Origin: JAJPJE01 sp963848375
GTDB taxonomy: Bacteria; Acidobacteriota; Terriglobia; Terriglobales; Acidobacteriaceae
Reading direction: 5' to 3'
Length of the DNA: 64,000 bases
Assembly (NCBI GenBank): GCA_963848375.1
Contig: CAWKDK010000005.1
Coordinates: forward strand, 62,001 to 126,000
The notes under the pieces are model-generated. The model searched no databases and was not told where the DNA came from. It was given only the letters and a program-made list of their open reading frames with translations. Positions 36,647 through 45,822 of this stretch are shown here, piece by piece. A program made the position numbers and the translations under genes. How positions within the stretch are numbered: position 1 is the first letter of the stretch; each line of letters opens with the position of its first letter.

Positions 36647-37855
36647 TGACATCTCCAACAGAACAATTCAAAGTCCCGGCCGGATTCCGGCTGGGCGCAA
36701 CTACGTGCGGCATCAAGCAGAGCGGATCGCCTGATCTCGCGCTGATTCATGTGCCGGAAGGCGCGTCAGCCGCGGCGGTGTTTACGAAGAACCGGTTGTG
36801 CGCGGCGCCTGTGATCGTGGGACGAGAGCATCTGGCAGCGTCGCAGGGACGAATTCATGCGGTGATCGTGAACGCCGGGAACGCGAACTGTGCGACCGGT
36901 GATCCGGGACTTGCGGCTGCGCGCAAGAGTTGCGAGGCGGTGGCGGAAGCGCTCGGAACTCAGGCCGCGCAGGTGGTTCCGAGTTCGACGGGCGTGATCG
37001 GCGTGCCGTTCCCGACAGAGAAGTTGATTGCGGGAGTTGGGCGCGTGATCGAGGCTGCAGGAGATTCGGCTGCTCATGCGGAGAGCTTTGCGCAGCGCGA
37101 TCATGACGACGGATACGCGTCCGAAGCTGGCAATAGCGACGATCGAGTTGCGGGGCAAGACAGCAACTGTGCTGGGAGTTTCCAAGGGCGCGGGAATGAT
37201 TCATCCGCAGATGGCGACGATGCTGGCGTATGTGATGACGGACGTAGAAGCGACGCCGGAGCAGTTGTCGCGAATTCTGGGCGGAGTTGCGAACCGCACG
37301 TTCAACCGAATCAGCATCGATGGAGACACTTCGACGAATGACACATTGATGCTGCTGGCGAGCGGAAAGTCCGGCATTAAGCTCGACGGGCGAGCGGCGC
37401 AGACAAGGTTCGCAGCTGCTGTTGAACAGGTTTGCGCGTCACTGGCAGAACAGATGGTTCGCGACGGCGAAGGCGTGAAGCACCTGGTGAAGCTGAAGAT
37501 CCAAGGTGCACGCAGCGAGAAAGAGGCCGAGCAGATTGCGAGTGTGATTGCGACGTCAGCGCTGGTGAAGACCGCTTGGGCTGGAGCTGATCCCAACTGG
37601 GGACGCATTCTGGCGGCGATTGGACGGAGCGGAGTCGCTGTCGATATCGGTAAAGTGGATATCAACTTCGGCGAGTTGCCGATCTGCCGCGGCGGAATGG
37701 CTGTACCGTTCGAGGAATCGGCTGCGCACGCTTATCTTTCCCAAGCGGAATTCGAAATCACTATCCAGCTGAATCGCGGATCGCGCGAGATCGTCTATCT
37801 GACGTGCGATCTTACTGCCGATTATGTCAGGATCAATGCCGATTATCGCACTTGA
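36646..37855 (+). CDS. argJ: Glutamate N-acetyltransferase (ArgJ), frameshifted
   Basis: About 402 residues after correction. The first frame (36646 to about 37095) includes the N-terminal AGF-x-LGA and VFTKNR signatures. The +1 frame from about 37097 to 37855 has KGAGMIHPQMATML, where the Thr in MATML is the autocleavage nucleophile, and the end AEYTT-like DLTADYVRINADYRT. A single extra base in GCAGCGCGATC near 37095 separates them. ArgJ moves the acetyl group from N-acetylornithine back to glutamate. It is the last gene of the operon; an unrelated regulator gene follows after 190 bp. Confidence 0.92.
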
Positions 37856-38045
37856 TTCCGCACAGATTGAAAACCCATTGGTTTCGGATTAGGCTGTATA
37901 TCCAACAAAAGGTTGGGGTTGCCCGTTGCGCAACCTGGCGATTCCGGCGCTGCCGGGAAGGACTTTGTGGAATTTTCTTTCCTGCGGTGCCGACTACGCA
38001 ACTCGCGATGACGTAGACTGCCACAAAGGGGCTCTATACAGCGAA

Positions 38046-39719
38046 ATGGCTAGTGCAATTGGGCAGACAATTTCCGGAGTAGCTTTTCCGTCGCTCGTCT
38101 TTGTGAACGGCAACGAGCAGCGCAAACTGGTGCTCGATCACATGCCATTTTCCATCGGGCGGCGGACGGAGAAGGATCTGGTGATCTCCGACCCGCGCGT
38201 CTCGCGCGATCACGCGCTGCTGATCTGGGAAGGCGACGGATTCTACATACAGGACCTGAACAGCAAGCACGGCACCTACGTAAACGGTGAAAAGATCGAC
38301 AAGAAGCGCCTGCAGAAAAATGACCGCATGGAGTTCGGGGTGCGCGGCGAGGCGTGCGTAATCTTCGATCCGGACAAGCAGCAGCAGAGCCGGTCGCGAG
38401 AATTTCTGAGCCAGGTGTCGATGTGGAAGCCGCCGAGTTCCACAGGCGCCCCGAGCGCGGCGGCGGAACTCGAGACCCTGACGCTGTTCCTGGAAGCCGC
38501 GCGCAAGCTCAATACCAGCACGGTCCTGGAGGAAGTGCTGCTGACGCTGATTGATTCCACTCTGCAACTGACCAAAGCCGAGCGCGGATATGTTTTCCTG
38601 AAAGAAGAGAACGGTGATCTGCGATTGGTTGCGGGCCGCAACAATCGCGGAGAAGTGCTGATGGATGACAGCACGATTTCGCGATCGATTTTGCGTGAAG
38701 CGGTCAGCAGCGCGTCGGAGTTCCTGGTTACCGACAACGAAGACTTCAGCAAGATGGCCGGCCGCGAAAGCGTAGTCGCGCACAATCTCAGAACCGTAAT
38801 TTGCATTCCGCTGCGCAAGACGCAAATACAAGGCAAAGCGAGTACGGATTCGAATCCGGGTGGCGATCTGCGCGGAGTCTTGTATCTGGACAGCAAATTC
38901 ATGTTCGGCAAGATGTCGGCGGTGAGTCATGACATTTTGCGGGCGATTGCAACGGAAGCCGCCAGTTTGGTGGAGAACGCGTTCCTGGTGCAGGTGGAAG
39001 AAGCGGCGCGGCGCAACCAGCAGGAATTGAATATCGCGGCGGATATACAGAAGCGGCTGATGCAGGTGACGATACCGGATGTGCCGTTTGCGAAGATACA
39101 GGCGAAGAATATTTCGTCGAAAGAGATTGGCGGCGATTTCTTCGATGTGATCCGCACGCAGGAATCGCTGACGGTGGTGGTCACGGATGTGAGCGGGAAG
39201 GGAATTTCCGCTGCGCTGCTGGCTTCGATTCTGCAAGGATTGCTGTACGCGCAACTGACGCAGCAGAATATTCCGCTGCGGCAAGTGGTGACGACGGCGA
39301 ACCGGTTCCTTTGCGAAAAAGTGATGGGCGAGAAGTACGCGACGATGCTGATTGCGCGACTGCATGCGTCGGGACGGCTGGAGTACATCAATTGCGGGCA
39401 CGTGCCGCCGGTGCTGGTGGGGGACGATGTCCAGGTGCTGAACAACTCGAATTTTCCTGTCGGCTTGCTGGAAGAGGCGACGTTCGAGGATGCCGAGATC
39501 AATCTGAATTGCGATTGCCGGCTGCTGGTGGTGACGGACGGTGTCACCGAAGCTGAAGATCCGCAGGGGGAGTTCTTCGGAATGCAGCGGCTGAAAGAGG
39601 TTGTGCCGCGCGTTGCCGGAATCGAAGAGCTGCTGAACGAGATCAGCAAGTTCTGCGCGGGAACGGCACTTAACGACGATTGCACGGCAGTGCAGTTGGA
39701 GTATCTGGCGGGAAGATAG
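38046..39719 (+). CDS. FHA-GAF-PP2C serine phosphatase (RsbU-like)
   Basis: 557 residues from ATG 38046; the frame opens at 37926 but the upstream part is not conserved. An FHA domain sits at about 25-100 (FSIGRR, SRDHALL, NSKHGTYVNG), a GAF domain at about 150-320 and a PP2C/SpoIIE phosphatase at about 340-557 (EIGGDFFDV, VTDVSGKGISAALLAS, LVVTDGVTEA). It would sense a ligand and a phospho-protein and dephosphorylate a partner such as an anti-anti-sigma factor. No such partner gene is adjacent. Confidence 0.93.
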   Translation: MASAIGQTISGVAFPSLVFVNGNEQRKLVLDHMPFSIGRRTEKDLVISDPRVSRDHALLIWEGDGFYIQDLNSKHGTYVNGEKIDKKRLQKNDRMEFGVRGEACVIFDPDKQQQSRSREFLSQVSMWKPPSSTGAPSAAAELETLTLFLEAARKLNTSTVLEEVLLTLIDSTLQLTKAERGYVFLKEENGDLRLVAGRNNRGEVLMDDSTISRSILREAVSSASEFLVTDNEDFSKMAGRESVVAHNLRTVICIPLRKTQIQGKASTDSNPGGDLRGVLYLDSKFMFGKMSAVSHDILRAIATEAASLVENAFLVQVEEAARRNQQELNIAADIQKRLMQVTIPDVPFAKIQAKNISSKEIGGDFFDVIRTQESLTVVVTDVSGKGISAALLASILQGLLYAQLTQQNIPLRQVVTTANRFLCEKVMGEKYATMLIARLHASGRLEYINCGHVPPVLVGDDVQVLNNSNFPVGLLEEATFEDAEINLNCDCRLLVVTDGVTEAEDPQGEFFGMQRLKEVVPRVAGIEELLNEISKFCAGTALNDDCTAVQLEYLAGR

Positions 39720-39720
39720 T

Positions 39721-39753
39721 CTTTCACCGCAGAGGACGCCGAGGGCGCAGAGG
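39721..39753. repeat. Short dispersed repeat (ACCGCAGAGGACGC type)
   Basis: TTTCACCGCAGAGGACGCCG and GAGGGCGCAGAGG belong to a well-known family of short bacterial intergenic repeats. A single copy lies just after the FHA phosphatase gene. Confidence 0.6.
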
Positions 39754-39771
39754 TAACTTTTCTCATTTGTC

Positions 39772-40077
39772 CTAAGTGCGCCGAAGTTTGTCCCGTTTTA
39801 TGTTTTCAAGATGGCGGCGGATGGCCCTCGCTGCCTGCCGATAAACCTGCCGCAATTGTTCCCGCGTGAGAACCTCATCGGTGGTATCGATTTCCAACCT
39901 TTTAAATGTGTAGAGCACCCCTGACGAAGTTCGAGGCGGGAGCTTCGGTTGGCGTCGAGGCTTATCCCGGTAATGCTGTTTGAGATGGAAGTAACAGCGC
40001 GAGTGACCGCGAAGCGCGGGTGATCCGCAACGCAGGCCGTCGGCCTTGATGTGAGTGCATATCGGTATCGTTGTCAC
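39772..40077 (-). CDS. Small Cys/His-rich protein of a family recalled as multi-copy in Acidobacteria
   Basis: 101 residues from a GTG at 40077, set by a GGAGG site 6-10 bp upstream; the longer frame runs into the repeat. The N-terminal part holds C-T-H-I-K-A-D-G-L-R-C-G-S-P-A-L-R-G, then C-Y-F-H, giving a CxH-x8-C-x10-CxxH array that could bind zinc. The C-terminal half is basic and helical. Its whole upstream region is the dispersed repeat also found solo at 7619. I recall similar small proteins present in several copies in Acidobacteria; that point is memory, not seen here. Function unknown. Confidence 0.7.
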   Translation of the reverse strand: MTTIPICTHIKADGLRCGSPALRGHSRCYFHLKQHYRDKPRRQPKLPPRTSSGVLYTFKRLEIDTTDEVLTREQLRQVYRQAARAIRRHLENIKRDKLRRT

Positions 40078-40098
40078 TTGATCCTCCTTAAGAGCCGG

Positions 40099-40356
40099 GT
40101 ACCCCCTCCCCCTCCCGTCAGCTAAGTCACATTGTCGCAGTGGCTTGGCGCGAAGGTTCTGCCAGTTGCCGGAAAACAAAGGGTTTAGCGGTCAAAATAT
40201 TGAAAGCACAAGAGTTAGTTTTTGGTGTCTGAGACTCTACTTCTATTGTGACAAATTCGAGGGGACCTACTGGACACTTTGGAGAGATTTATTTCTATCG
40301 TGGAATGAGGTAGTTGGGGAGAAATCGCGGATTTTGGGGGCTTGACAAGAAATTTA
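40099..40356. repeat. Dispersed repeat, copy B, upstream of the Cys/His-rich gene
   Basis: Aligns with 7619-7888 in the same order and orientation. In minus-strand terms it runs from about 280 bp upstream to within 22 bp of the GTG start of the 39772-40077 gene. It likely contains that gene's promoter. The + strand end contains TTGACAAGAAATTT, also kept in copy A. This is followed immediately by the modular hairpin repeats at 40357. Confidence 0.85.
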
Positions 40357-40701
40357 CGCGGGCGAGGGCGCCCGCGCCAAGGATAACTGCAGATCCCTCG
40401 CGCGCGAGCGCGCTCGTGATGACAAAGAAAAAAGTCAAAGTCAAATCCCCACTCAAGCCAAAAGAAGGCTTGAATGGGGCACCCGTAAACCAGTCCTGGA
40501 TCCGCAAGTCTGTACTACACAAACAAGGACGCGGGCGAGGGCGCCCGCGCCACGGATAACTGCAGATCCCTCGCGCGCAGGGCGCGCTCGTGATGACAAG
40601 GTAAGTCAAAATCGAAGTCAAAAACAAAGTCAAAAACAAAGTCAACATCCCCACTCAAGCCAAAAGAGGGCTTGAATGGGGCACCCGTAAACCAGTCCTG
40701 G
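40357..40701. repeat. Two tandem copies of a modular intergenic repeat
   Basis: Copy 1 (40357-40500) and copy 2 (40531-40701) each contain, in order: a GC hairpin GCGGGCGAGGGCGCCCGCGC; a CTGCAGATCCCTCGCGCG...CTCGTGATGACA element; a run of GTCAAA units; and a hairpin CCCCACTCAAGCC...GGCTTGAATGGGG ending in CACCCGTAAACCAGTCCTG. No coding gene exists between 40078 and 40721. Confidence 0.9.
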
Positions 40702-40721
40702 TCCCCAATTTGAAGTGAGGT

Positions 40722-42128
40722 TTACTGTTTGTCGCCGGGCTTGAAGAAGGTCCAGGGGCCGGCCTTCATGTCGGTGAGGACCGGTTTCTGCCAGTCGAAT
40801 TCGGGATGCTTGTTCAGGAATTCGCTTGCATTGAAATCGTCGCCGCAGGGATGGCCGCGGCGCGCGTAGAAGCTCATTGAGGCTGCCAAGGAGCTATCAG
40901 TGGCTTTGCCTTGAACGGCACCGTCGGGTGAGTAGGGCGGACGCTCCCATACACGGACGCCGCGTGGGGAATTCTCGACGTGACCGCAAAGAGTGCGCTC
41001 GTCAGCGTCTTCTTTCTTCTCGAAGGTATCGAAGTGATCGCCGAGAAATTGCTCGGCGAGTTTCACGTCGATGCGTCCTTTGTATTCCGACATCAGTTGT
41101 TCCCAGCGAACGCGACGAGCGTTGGGAGAGCTGGAGAGATCGGCGGAGTCGAAGTCGGTTTCGTCTTTCAATAGCTGAGGATCGCGCGCCCAGTTGGAGC
41201 CGACGAAGTAGCCGTCTTTCGTGCGCCAGACCTTTGAGTGTTTCAGACCCAATTCGAACTGCGCGATCTCGCCGGTCTTGCGATCGGCGAGGAGCCAGTC
41301 GTTGGCGTAGCCGCCGTTGTTGCCGTCGAGCATGATGGTCACGTAGTCGTCGATGGAACTCGCATACTGCATGGCTTTGCGGGCGCGCATGAATTCGGGC
41401 TTGCCATCGGGATCGAAGCCCTTGAATCCGCTGATGGTGGTTTCAGTGATCATCAGGCCGGAGTCGTTCACGCCAAAGTCGTCGTCACTGGCGATGATGC
41501 CGGGGAATCCGTCCATGATGAAGTGATGGCCGTGAGCGGGAACGATGTCGAAGATGATGCGCCAACGAGCTCCAGGAATGAAGCCGGTCCAGTTGTTATG
41601 AGCGATGACGATCTGGTGATCCTTGGTGTAGCTGCCGGTGGCGACGAAGGCGCTGCAATTACCGGGGCTGACGAGGCGGGGAGCGTCGGCGCGAGCCTGC
41701 TGCTTGTCGAGAATCGGAACGTAATAGTCAGGGACTTCTTCGAAGGCGTTGAGAGCGACAACATCGTAAACATCGAGCTTCACGCCGTGGGCGTTGAGGC
41801 CGTCGGCGATACCCTGGAGTTCCTGCTGATACTCGGGATCGATATGCGGCCAAAGAACTTCGCGCGCAGTCTGGCGGAAGAAGGTCCAGTCGCGTTTGGT
41901 GCGACGCGTGTCCTCGAACTTGACGGCGTTGAAGGCGTCGGCAATCTCGGGCGCGAGGAGATATCCGTGCTGGTAGCCGATTTCGGAGGGAGAGCCCTCG
42001 AGGTGGACGTAGATCCATTGGTCACGTTCGAAGCGGTAGGACTTCTTGAGAGAGTCGGGCTGAGGAGCGGCGAAGGCGAGGGAAGAGAAGAGGAGTGTGA
42101 GAACGAATGCTGTAGGTTTGGTGATCAA
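40722..42128 (-). CDS. Exported Ntn-hydrolase, phospholipase B / C45 peptidase-like
   Basis: 468 residues from TTG 42128, supported by AAAGGA about 8 bp upstream; an open frame to 42263 would translate repeat DNA (an Asp-Phe run) and is rejected. A signal peptide of about 21 residues ends AFAAP. The Ntn-type nucleophile is probably the Cys in PGNCSAF, followed by VIAHNNW and MDGFPGIIAS. It resembles phospholipase B-like and acyl-transferase C45 proteins; which activity applies is unclear. Flanked on both sides by modular repeats. Confidence 0.72.
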   Translation of the reverse strand: MITKPTAFVLTLLFSSLAFAAPQPDSLKKSYRFERDQWIYVHLEGSPSEIGYQHGYLLAPEIADAFNAVKFEDTRRTKRDWTFFRQTAREVLWPHIDPEYQQELQGIADGLNAHGVKLDVYDVVALNAFEEVPDYYVPILDKQQARADAPRLVSPGNCSAFVATGSYTKDHQIVIAHNNWTGFIPGARWRIIFDIVPAHGHHFIMDGFPGIIASDDDFGVNDSGLMITETTISGFKGFDPDGKPEFMRARKAMQYASSIDDYVTIMLDGNNGGYANDWLLADRKTGEIAQFELGLKHSKVWRTKDGYFVGSNWARDPQLLKDETDFDSADLSSSPNARRVRWEQLMSEYKGRIDVKLAEQFLGDHFDTFEKKEDADERTLCGHVENSPRGVRVWERPPYSPDGAVQGKATDSSLAASMSFYARRGHPCGDDFNASEFLNKHPEFDWQKPVLTDMKAGPWTFFKPGDKQ

Positions 42129-42149
42129 CGGTTTTGTTCCTTTCGATTC

Positions 42150-42433
42150 CCACCTCTGCGGTGGGGCACCCCGAACCAACTGCAGATCCCTCGCGCGCGA
42201 GGCGCGCTCGTGATGACAAACAAAAAAGTCAAAGTCAAAATCAAAGTCAAAGTCCCCACTCAAGCCAATGGGGCACCCGTAATTTCATCTACACAAACAA
42301 AACGCGGGCGAGGGCGCCCGCGCCACTCAAGACTGCAGATCCCTCGCGCGCAATCAAACGTCACAAATCAAAGTCAAAATCCCCACTCAAGCCAAAAGAG
42401 GGCTTGAATGGGGCACCCGTAGACCAGTCCTAG
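42150..42433. repeat. Two further copies of the modular repeat
   Basis: A CCCACCTCTGCGGTGGGG hairpin starts at 42150. A copy at 42178-42283 has the CTGCAG...GATGACA module, GTCAAA units and a short hairpin module lacking the inner GGCTTGA arm. A second copy at 42304-42433 has the GC hairpin, a truncated CTGCAG module, GTCAAA and a full hairpin. Together they fill the 388 bp gap between the two Ntn-hydrolase genes. Confidence 0.88.
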
Positions 42434-42516
42434 TCCAAGAGGTCGGAGTGTACCGAGTTAAGGCGATTCGTACAATTCCGAATTGCTAATTCCAAAACTC
42501 CGGCGCGAGCGCGAAA

Positions 42517-45012
42517 TTACTTGCTGGGAGTGAGCGTGAGTTCGTGGGACTTGGCGCGATCGACGACATCGTCCGAGAAGGGAAGACGGACGGTAGTGCC
42601 GTGATACCAGTTGTCCCACTGGTTGTTGAAGTAGGGGCTGAGGAGATTTCCGGCCTGGCCGTTCACGATGTTCAGCGTGCTGTTGTCGAGATCGGAGAAG
42701 TCGACAGTGAGGCGTTCGGACGGTCCGAGATTGCCGCTCGCCTGCTTGACGGTGGTGCCGTCTCCGGGCAACGGCTGAATTCCGGTACCGCCCCAGCGAC
42801 GGACGAACGGAATGCGGCTGAAGAGAGGATGCTCAACGTCGACGGTGTGAACCTTGCCCCACGTCCAAGTCGAGAGATCGGCGGGAACTTCCTTGGCGTT
42901 CAGCGCGGCGTCGAGCGCGGCTGTGAGGAGTTCATCGTAATTGGTGAAATTCGACGGCAGCCAGTTCTTGGGCTGATGAGTGAGCGTGCTCTCGATCCAG
43001 GCAGACGAGACGAACCAATGATATTCACGCCAGCCGTCGCGAACTTGCGGATCGGCGGAGGAAACGCCCAGTTTAGGTTCCAGCAATAGGCGCTGGAGTT
43101 GTTGACGGGCGCGAGCCACGATGGTGGGCGCAGGGGAGTTTACGTCGATAACGCCATCCCAGTTGCGGAGAATGTCGGCGGCCTGGCGGTCGCGAGGGGA
43201 AGCGGACTGACTGTGGTCGACCGCGTAAGCGAGACGCTGCCCGAGGAAGCGATCGAAGTCAGAGTAGACATCGGTTTGAAGGGCGAGCATGTCGGCGGGC
43301 GTGAACTTCTTGTCAGCCTGAAGGTAGCGATAGATTCGTTGGGTACGAACGGAGGCGTCCCATTCGAAACTGACGATGTTGGGATATCCGTCGGGTGTGA
43401 TGCGGCCATTCGCGGTAGCGAGGATGCCGGAGGGCGGATCGTAAGCGCTGGGGAGCTGATCGAAAGGGATGTATCCGGTCCATTCGTGAGTGTTGTCGTT
43501 GCCGGGCACGGGAGCGACCGCGTCGGAGTTGGTGCGGATGGGAATTTTGCCGTTAGCGAAATATCCGATGTGGCCGTCGACGTCGCCGTAAACGACATTC
43601 TGCGAAGGCGCTCCGTAACGTGAGAAAGCTGTGCGGAATTGCTGCCAATTCTGCGCGGTATTGATGTCGAAGAAGGGAATCTGGACGAGACCGGGATCGT
43701 AAATATTCCACCTGAGCGCGAGCTTGCGCGTCTCACCGGGGAAGAGCGAAGAGATGATGGGACCGTGGCGAGTGAGGACGACATCGACGTGTACGTCGTC
43801 GGCACCTTTGACGTGAATCACTTCCTGACGGTGCTCGGCTTTTTTCCAGCCGTCAGGCGCCTGGTATTCGTCATCGGCGTTGAAGTTCTCGACGTAGAGA
43901 TCGGTGACGGCAGGGCCGACGTTGGTGAATCCCCAGGCGATGCGCTGATTGTGTCCCACGACGACGAACGGGATTCCCGGAAGAGTTACGCCAGCGACGT
44001 TGAAGCCGGGCGCCTCGAGTTGCGCTTCATACCAGACGTTGGGGATCTGGTTTTCGAGATGCATATCGTTTGAGAGCAGCGGCTTTCCGGAGGCGGTGTG
44101 CGCGCCGGAGATGACCCAGTCGTTGGAGCCAGCGCGGGCTTCGGGGGGAGGGGGGAGGAGAACTGTAGATCCCTCGCGGACTGCGTCGGGTCGTGCTGGC
44201 AACCACATTGATCCCACACGTTCGCTTCGCGACGTGTGGGGCACCCCACCTGCTTGGTGCGAGACGCGGGCGAGGCCGGCGCCGTCAGGTTGTGTGTCCA
44301 TGGTTGGCGGATGGTCACGCCAGGTGACATTGGGGAAGAGCTCGGCGGCGAGTTCGGGTCCGACTTTGTTGGCGACCTTCTCGCGAGCGAGCATCTCGGA
44401 GACCCAGTAGTAGTTGAGCATCTGGGCCATGTTGATGCCGACGAGGAGCGAGTCGGTGACCGTCCACGGCTTAGGACGGTAACGAAGGATGCGGAATTCG
44501 AGCGGGAGCGTTTTGCTCTGTTGCTGTTGCTCGATGTAGGCATTCACGCCGCGTGCGTAGACTTCCAAATAGTGCTTGTCGCTGTCGCTGAGGTATTGGA
44601 CAGAGTTCTCGGCGAGGTGACGGAATCCGAGGATGCGCTGTTGACGATCGTGTGCGAGAGCGGCTGAGCCGAAGACTTCGCTAAGTTCACCGGCCGCGTA
44701 ACGGCGGCTGAGGTCCATCTGCCAGAGGCGATCCTGGGCGGTGACATAGCCCTGCGCGAAGAAGAGGTCGTCGAGATTGTGAGCACGGATGTGAGGGACG
44801 CCCTGCTGATCGCGGACTACCTGGACTGGGGTGCTAAGTCCGGAGACAGAAACGGTGCCGTCTAGTTGCGGGAGAGCTGCACGAGCAGCGCCGAAGAACC
44901 ACAGGCTTACGCCAGCCGCCGCCAAGACCACTACTAACAGGACGATCAGGAGGAAACGGAGTAGTGGAGACAGGGTACGGCGAGCAGGCGAGGTCGCAAC
45001 AGTTGTGGCCAT
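42517..45012 (-). CDS. Penicillin acylase family Ntn-hydrolase
   Basis: 831 residues from ATG 45012; the frame opens at 45051 but the first ATG with membrane segment close behind is 45012. A single N-terminal membrane anchor lies at about 18-40. The alpha part shows GVPHIRAHNLDDLFFAQGY and AQDRLWQMD. Autocleavage would release the beta subunit at Ser296 in AGSNDWVISG, followed by LSNDMHL. C-terminal FSDLDNSTLNIVNGQAGN and QW-D-W-Y fit the family. Probably a periplasmic amidase for beta-lactams, acyl-homoserine lactones or other amides. Its spacer carries a repeat insertion (see 44160). Confidence 0.92.
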   Translation of the reverse strand: MATTVATSPARRTLSPLLRFLLIVLLVVVLAAAGVSLWFFGAARAALPQLDGTVSVSGLSTPVQVVRDQQGVPHIRAHNLDDLFFAQGYVTAQDRLWQMDLSRRYAAGELSEVFGSAALAHDRQQRILGFRHLAENSVQYLSDSDKHYLEVYARGVNAYIEQQQQSKTLPLEFRILRYRPKPWTVTDSLLVGINMAQMLNYYWVSEMLAREKVANKVGPELAAELFPNVTWRDHPPTMDTQPDGAGLARVSHQAGGVPHTSRSERVGSMWLPARPDAVREGSTVLLPPPPEARAGSNDWVISGAHTASGKPLLSNDMHLENQIPNVWYEAQLEAPGFNVAGVTLPGIPFVVVGHNQRIAWGFTNVGPAVTDLYVENFNADDEYQAPDGWKKAEHRQEVIHVKGADDVHVDVVLTRHGPIISSLFPGETRKLALRWNIYDPGLVQIPFFDINTAQNWQQFRTAFSRYGAPSQNVVYGDVDGHIGYFANGKIPIRTNSDAVAPVPGNDNTHEWTGYIPFDQLPSAYDPPSGILATANGRITPDGYPNIVSFEWDASVRTQRIYRYLQADKKFTPADMLALQTDVYSDFDRFLGQRLAYAVDHSQSASPRDRQAADILRNWDGVIDVNSPAPTIVARARQQLQRLLLEPKLGVSSADPQVRDGWREYHWFVSSAWIESTLTHQPKNWLPSNFTNYDELLTAALDAALNAKEVPADLSTWTWGKVHTVDVEHPLFSRIPFVRRWGGTGIQPLPGDGTTVKQASGNLGPSERLTVDFSDLDNSTLNIVNGQAGNLLSPYFNNQWDNWYHGTTVRLPFSDDVVDRAKSHELTLTPSK
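44160..44260. repeat. Dispersed repeat inserted in frame in the acylase spacer
   Basis: Within the acylase gene, AACTGTAGATCCCTCGCGGA near 44160 matches the CTGCAGATCCCTCGCG module, followed by TCGTGCTGGCA. A CCCACACGT...ACGTGTGGGGCACCCC hairpin at about 44213-44250 matches the hairpin module type. It encodes roughly residues 250-285, just before the catalytic Ser296. Confidence 0.75.
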
Positions 45013-45189
45013 GGAATGCACAATTGTATTTGGGAGAGGAGAAGGGGACAATCAGACCTTTACCGGATTTTCGCCCCTGCCGGGACAGGGCTAAACGGAC
45101 AGGGGGATGCACGGCGGTGTTATGCTGAAGCAAACAAAGGCAAGAGTTGCCAGCGCGGTTATTGGCGAGGGCGTCACGGGATTTCTAAG

Positions 45190-45696
45190 ATGGGAATGCT
45201 GCCGAAAAGAATCGATGACCATGCGACCGTCTCGCGGGAGATGATGCGAGAGGCGATGGACATTCTTCACCGCCATCTGCGAAAAGTAGGGCTGAAGCAT
45301 ACGGAGCAGCGCGACACGATCCTGCACACATTTCTGGAAACGCATGATCATCTTTCGACCGATGAGCTATTCCGGTTGGTGCGAAAGAAAGATCCGAAAA
45401 TTGGATTCACGACGGTATATCGGACGCTGAAGTTGTTGTCAGAATGCGGACTGGCCAGCGAAGTAGCGTTCCACGACGGGATCACGCGATACGAACACCA
45501 GTACAACCGGCGCAGTCATCATCACATGGTGTGCACGGAATGCGGCGGATCAGTGGAATTCTTCTCGCCGGAACTGGAGCAACTGGAAAAGGCGATTGGG
45601 AAAAAACACAGGTACCTGACGGCGAGGCATACGTTCCAAATCTATGGGATTTGCGAAGAGTGCCAGAAGAAGGCAGCCGCCCGGCGGCCGGTTTAG
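45190..45696 (+). CDS. Fur-family metal-dependent repressor
   Basis: 168 residues from ATG 45190 (ATG 45196 is possible); upstream frame lacks conservation. Winged helix with TTVYRTLKLL as recognition helix, the regulatory HHHMVC site and CxxC pairs in VCTECGG and ICEECQ, which bind structural zinc. Which metal or peroxide it senses cannot be told; no obvious iron gene is adjacent. It is divergent from the penicillin acylase gene. Confidence 0.92.
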   Translation: MGMLPKRIDDHATVSREMMREAMDILHRHLRKVGLKHTEQRDTILHTFLETHDHLSTDELFRLVRKKDPKIGFTTVYRTLKLLSECGLASEVAFHDGITRYEHQYNRRSHHHMVCTECGGSVEFFSPELEQLEKAIGKKHRYLTARHTFQIYGICEECQKKAAARRPV

Positions 45697-45822
45697 TGCG
45701 GCGAATTGTGACTCATCGAACTACTTAGATTGTCTTCCTGCGGGATTTCTGATAATTTGCGCCAATTCTGAAAAGGGCCGGCGAGGCGCCGGATAGACCT
45801 TCCGTGTCCTACTGGAGGCAAT

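Noticed and set aside
35300..37110. Programmed +1 frameshifting in argH and argJ
   Set aside because: No slippery motif or downstream structure is shared by the sites, and unrelated genes show the same polarity; sequencing insertion is simpler.
40429..42262. GTCAAA unit runs as a CRISPR-like or tandem repeat array
   Set aside because: Units are short, irregular and not separated by unique spacers; they are one module of the composite repeat.
42129..42263. N-terminal extension of the Ntn-hydrolase at 40722 with an alternating Asp-Phe stretch
   Set aside because: It is translation of the GTCAAA repeat; a signal peptide and ribosome binding site support the TTG at 42128.
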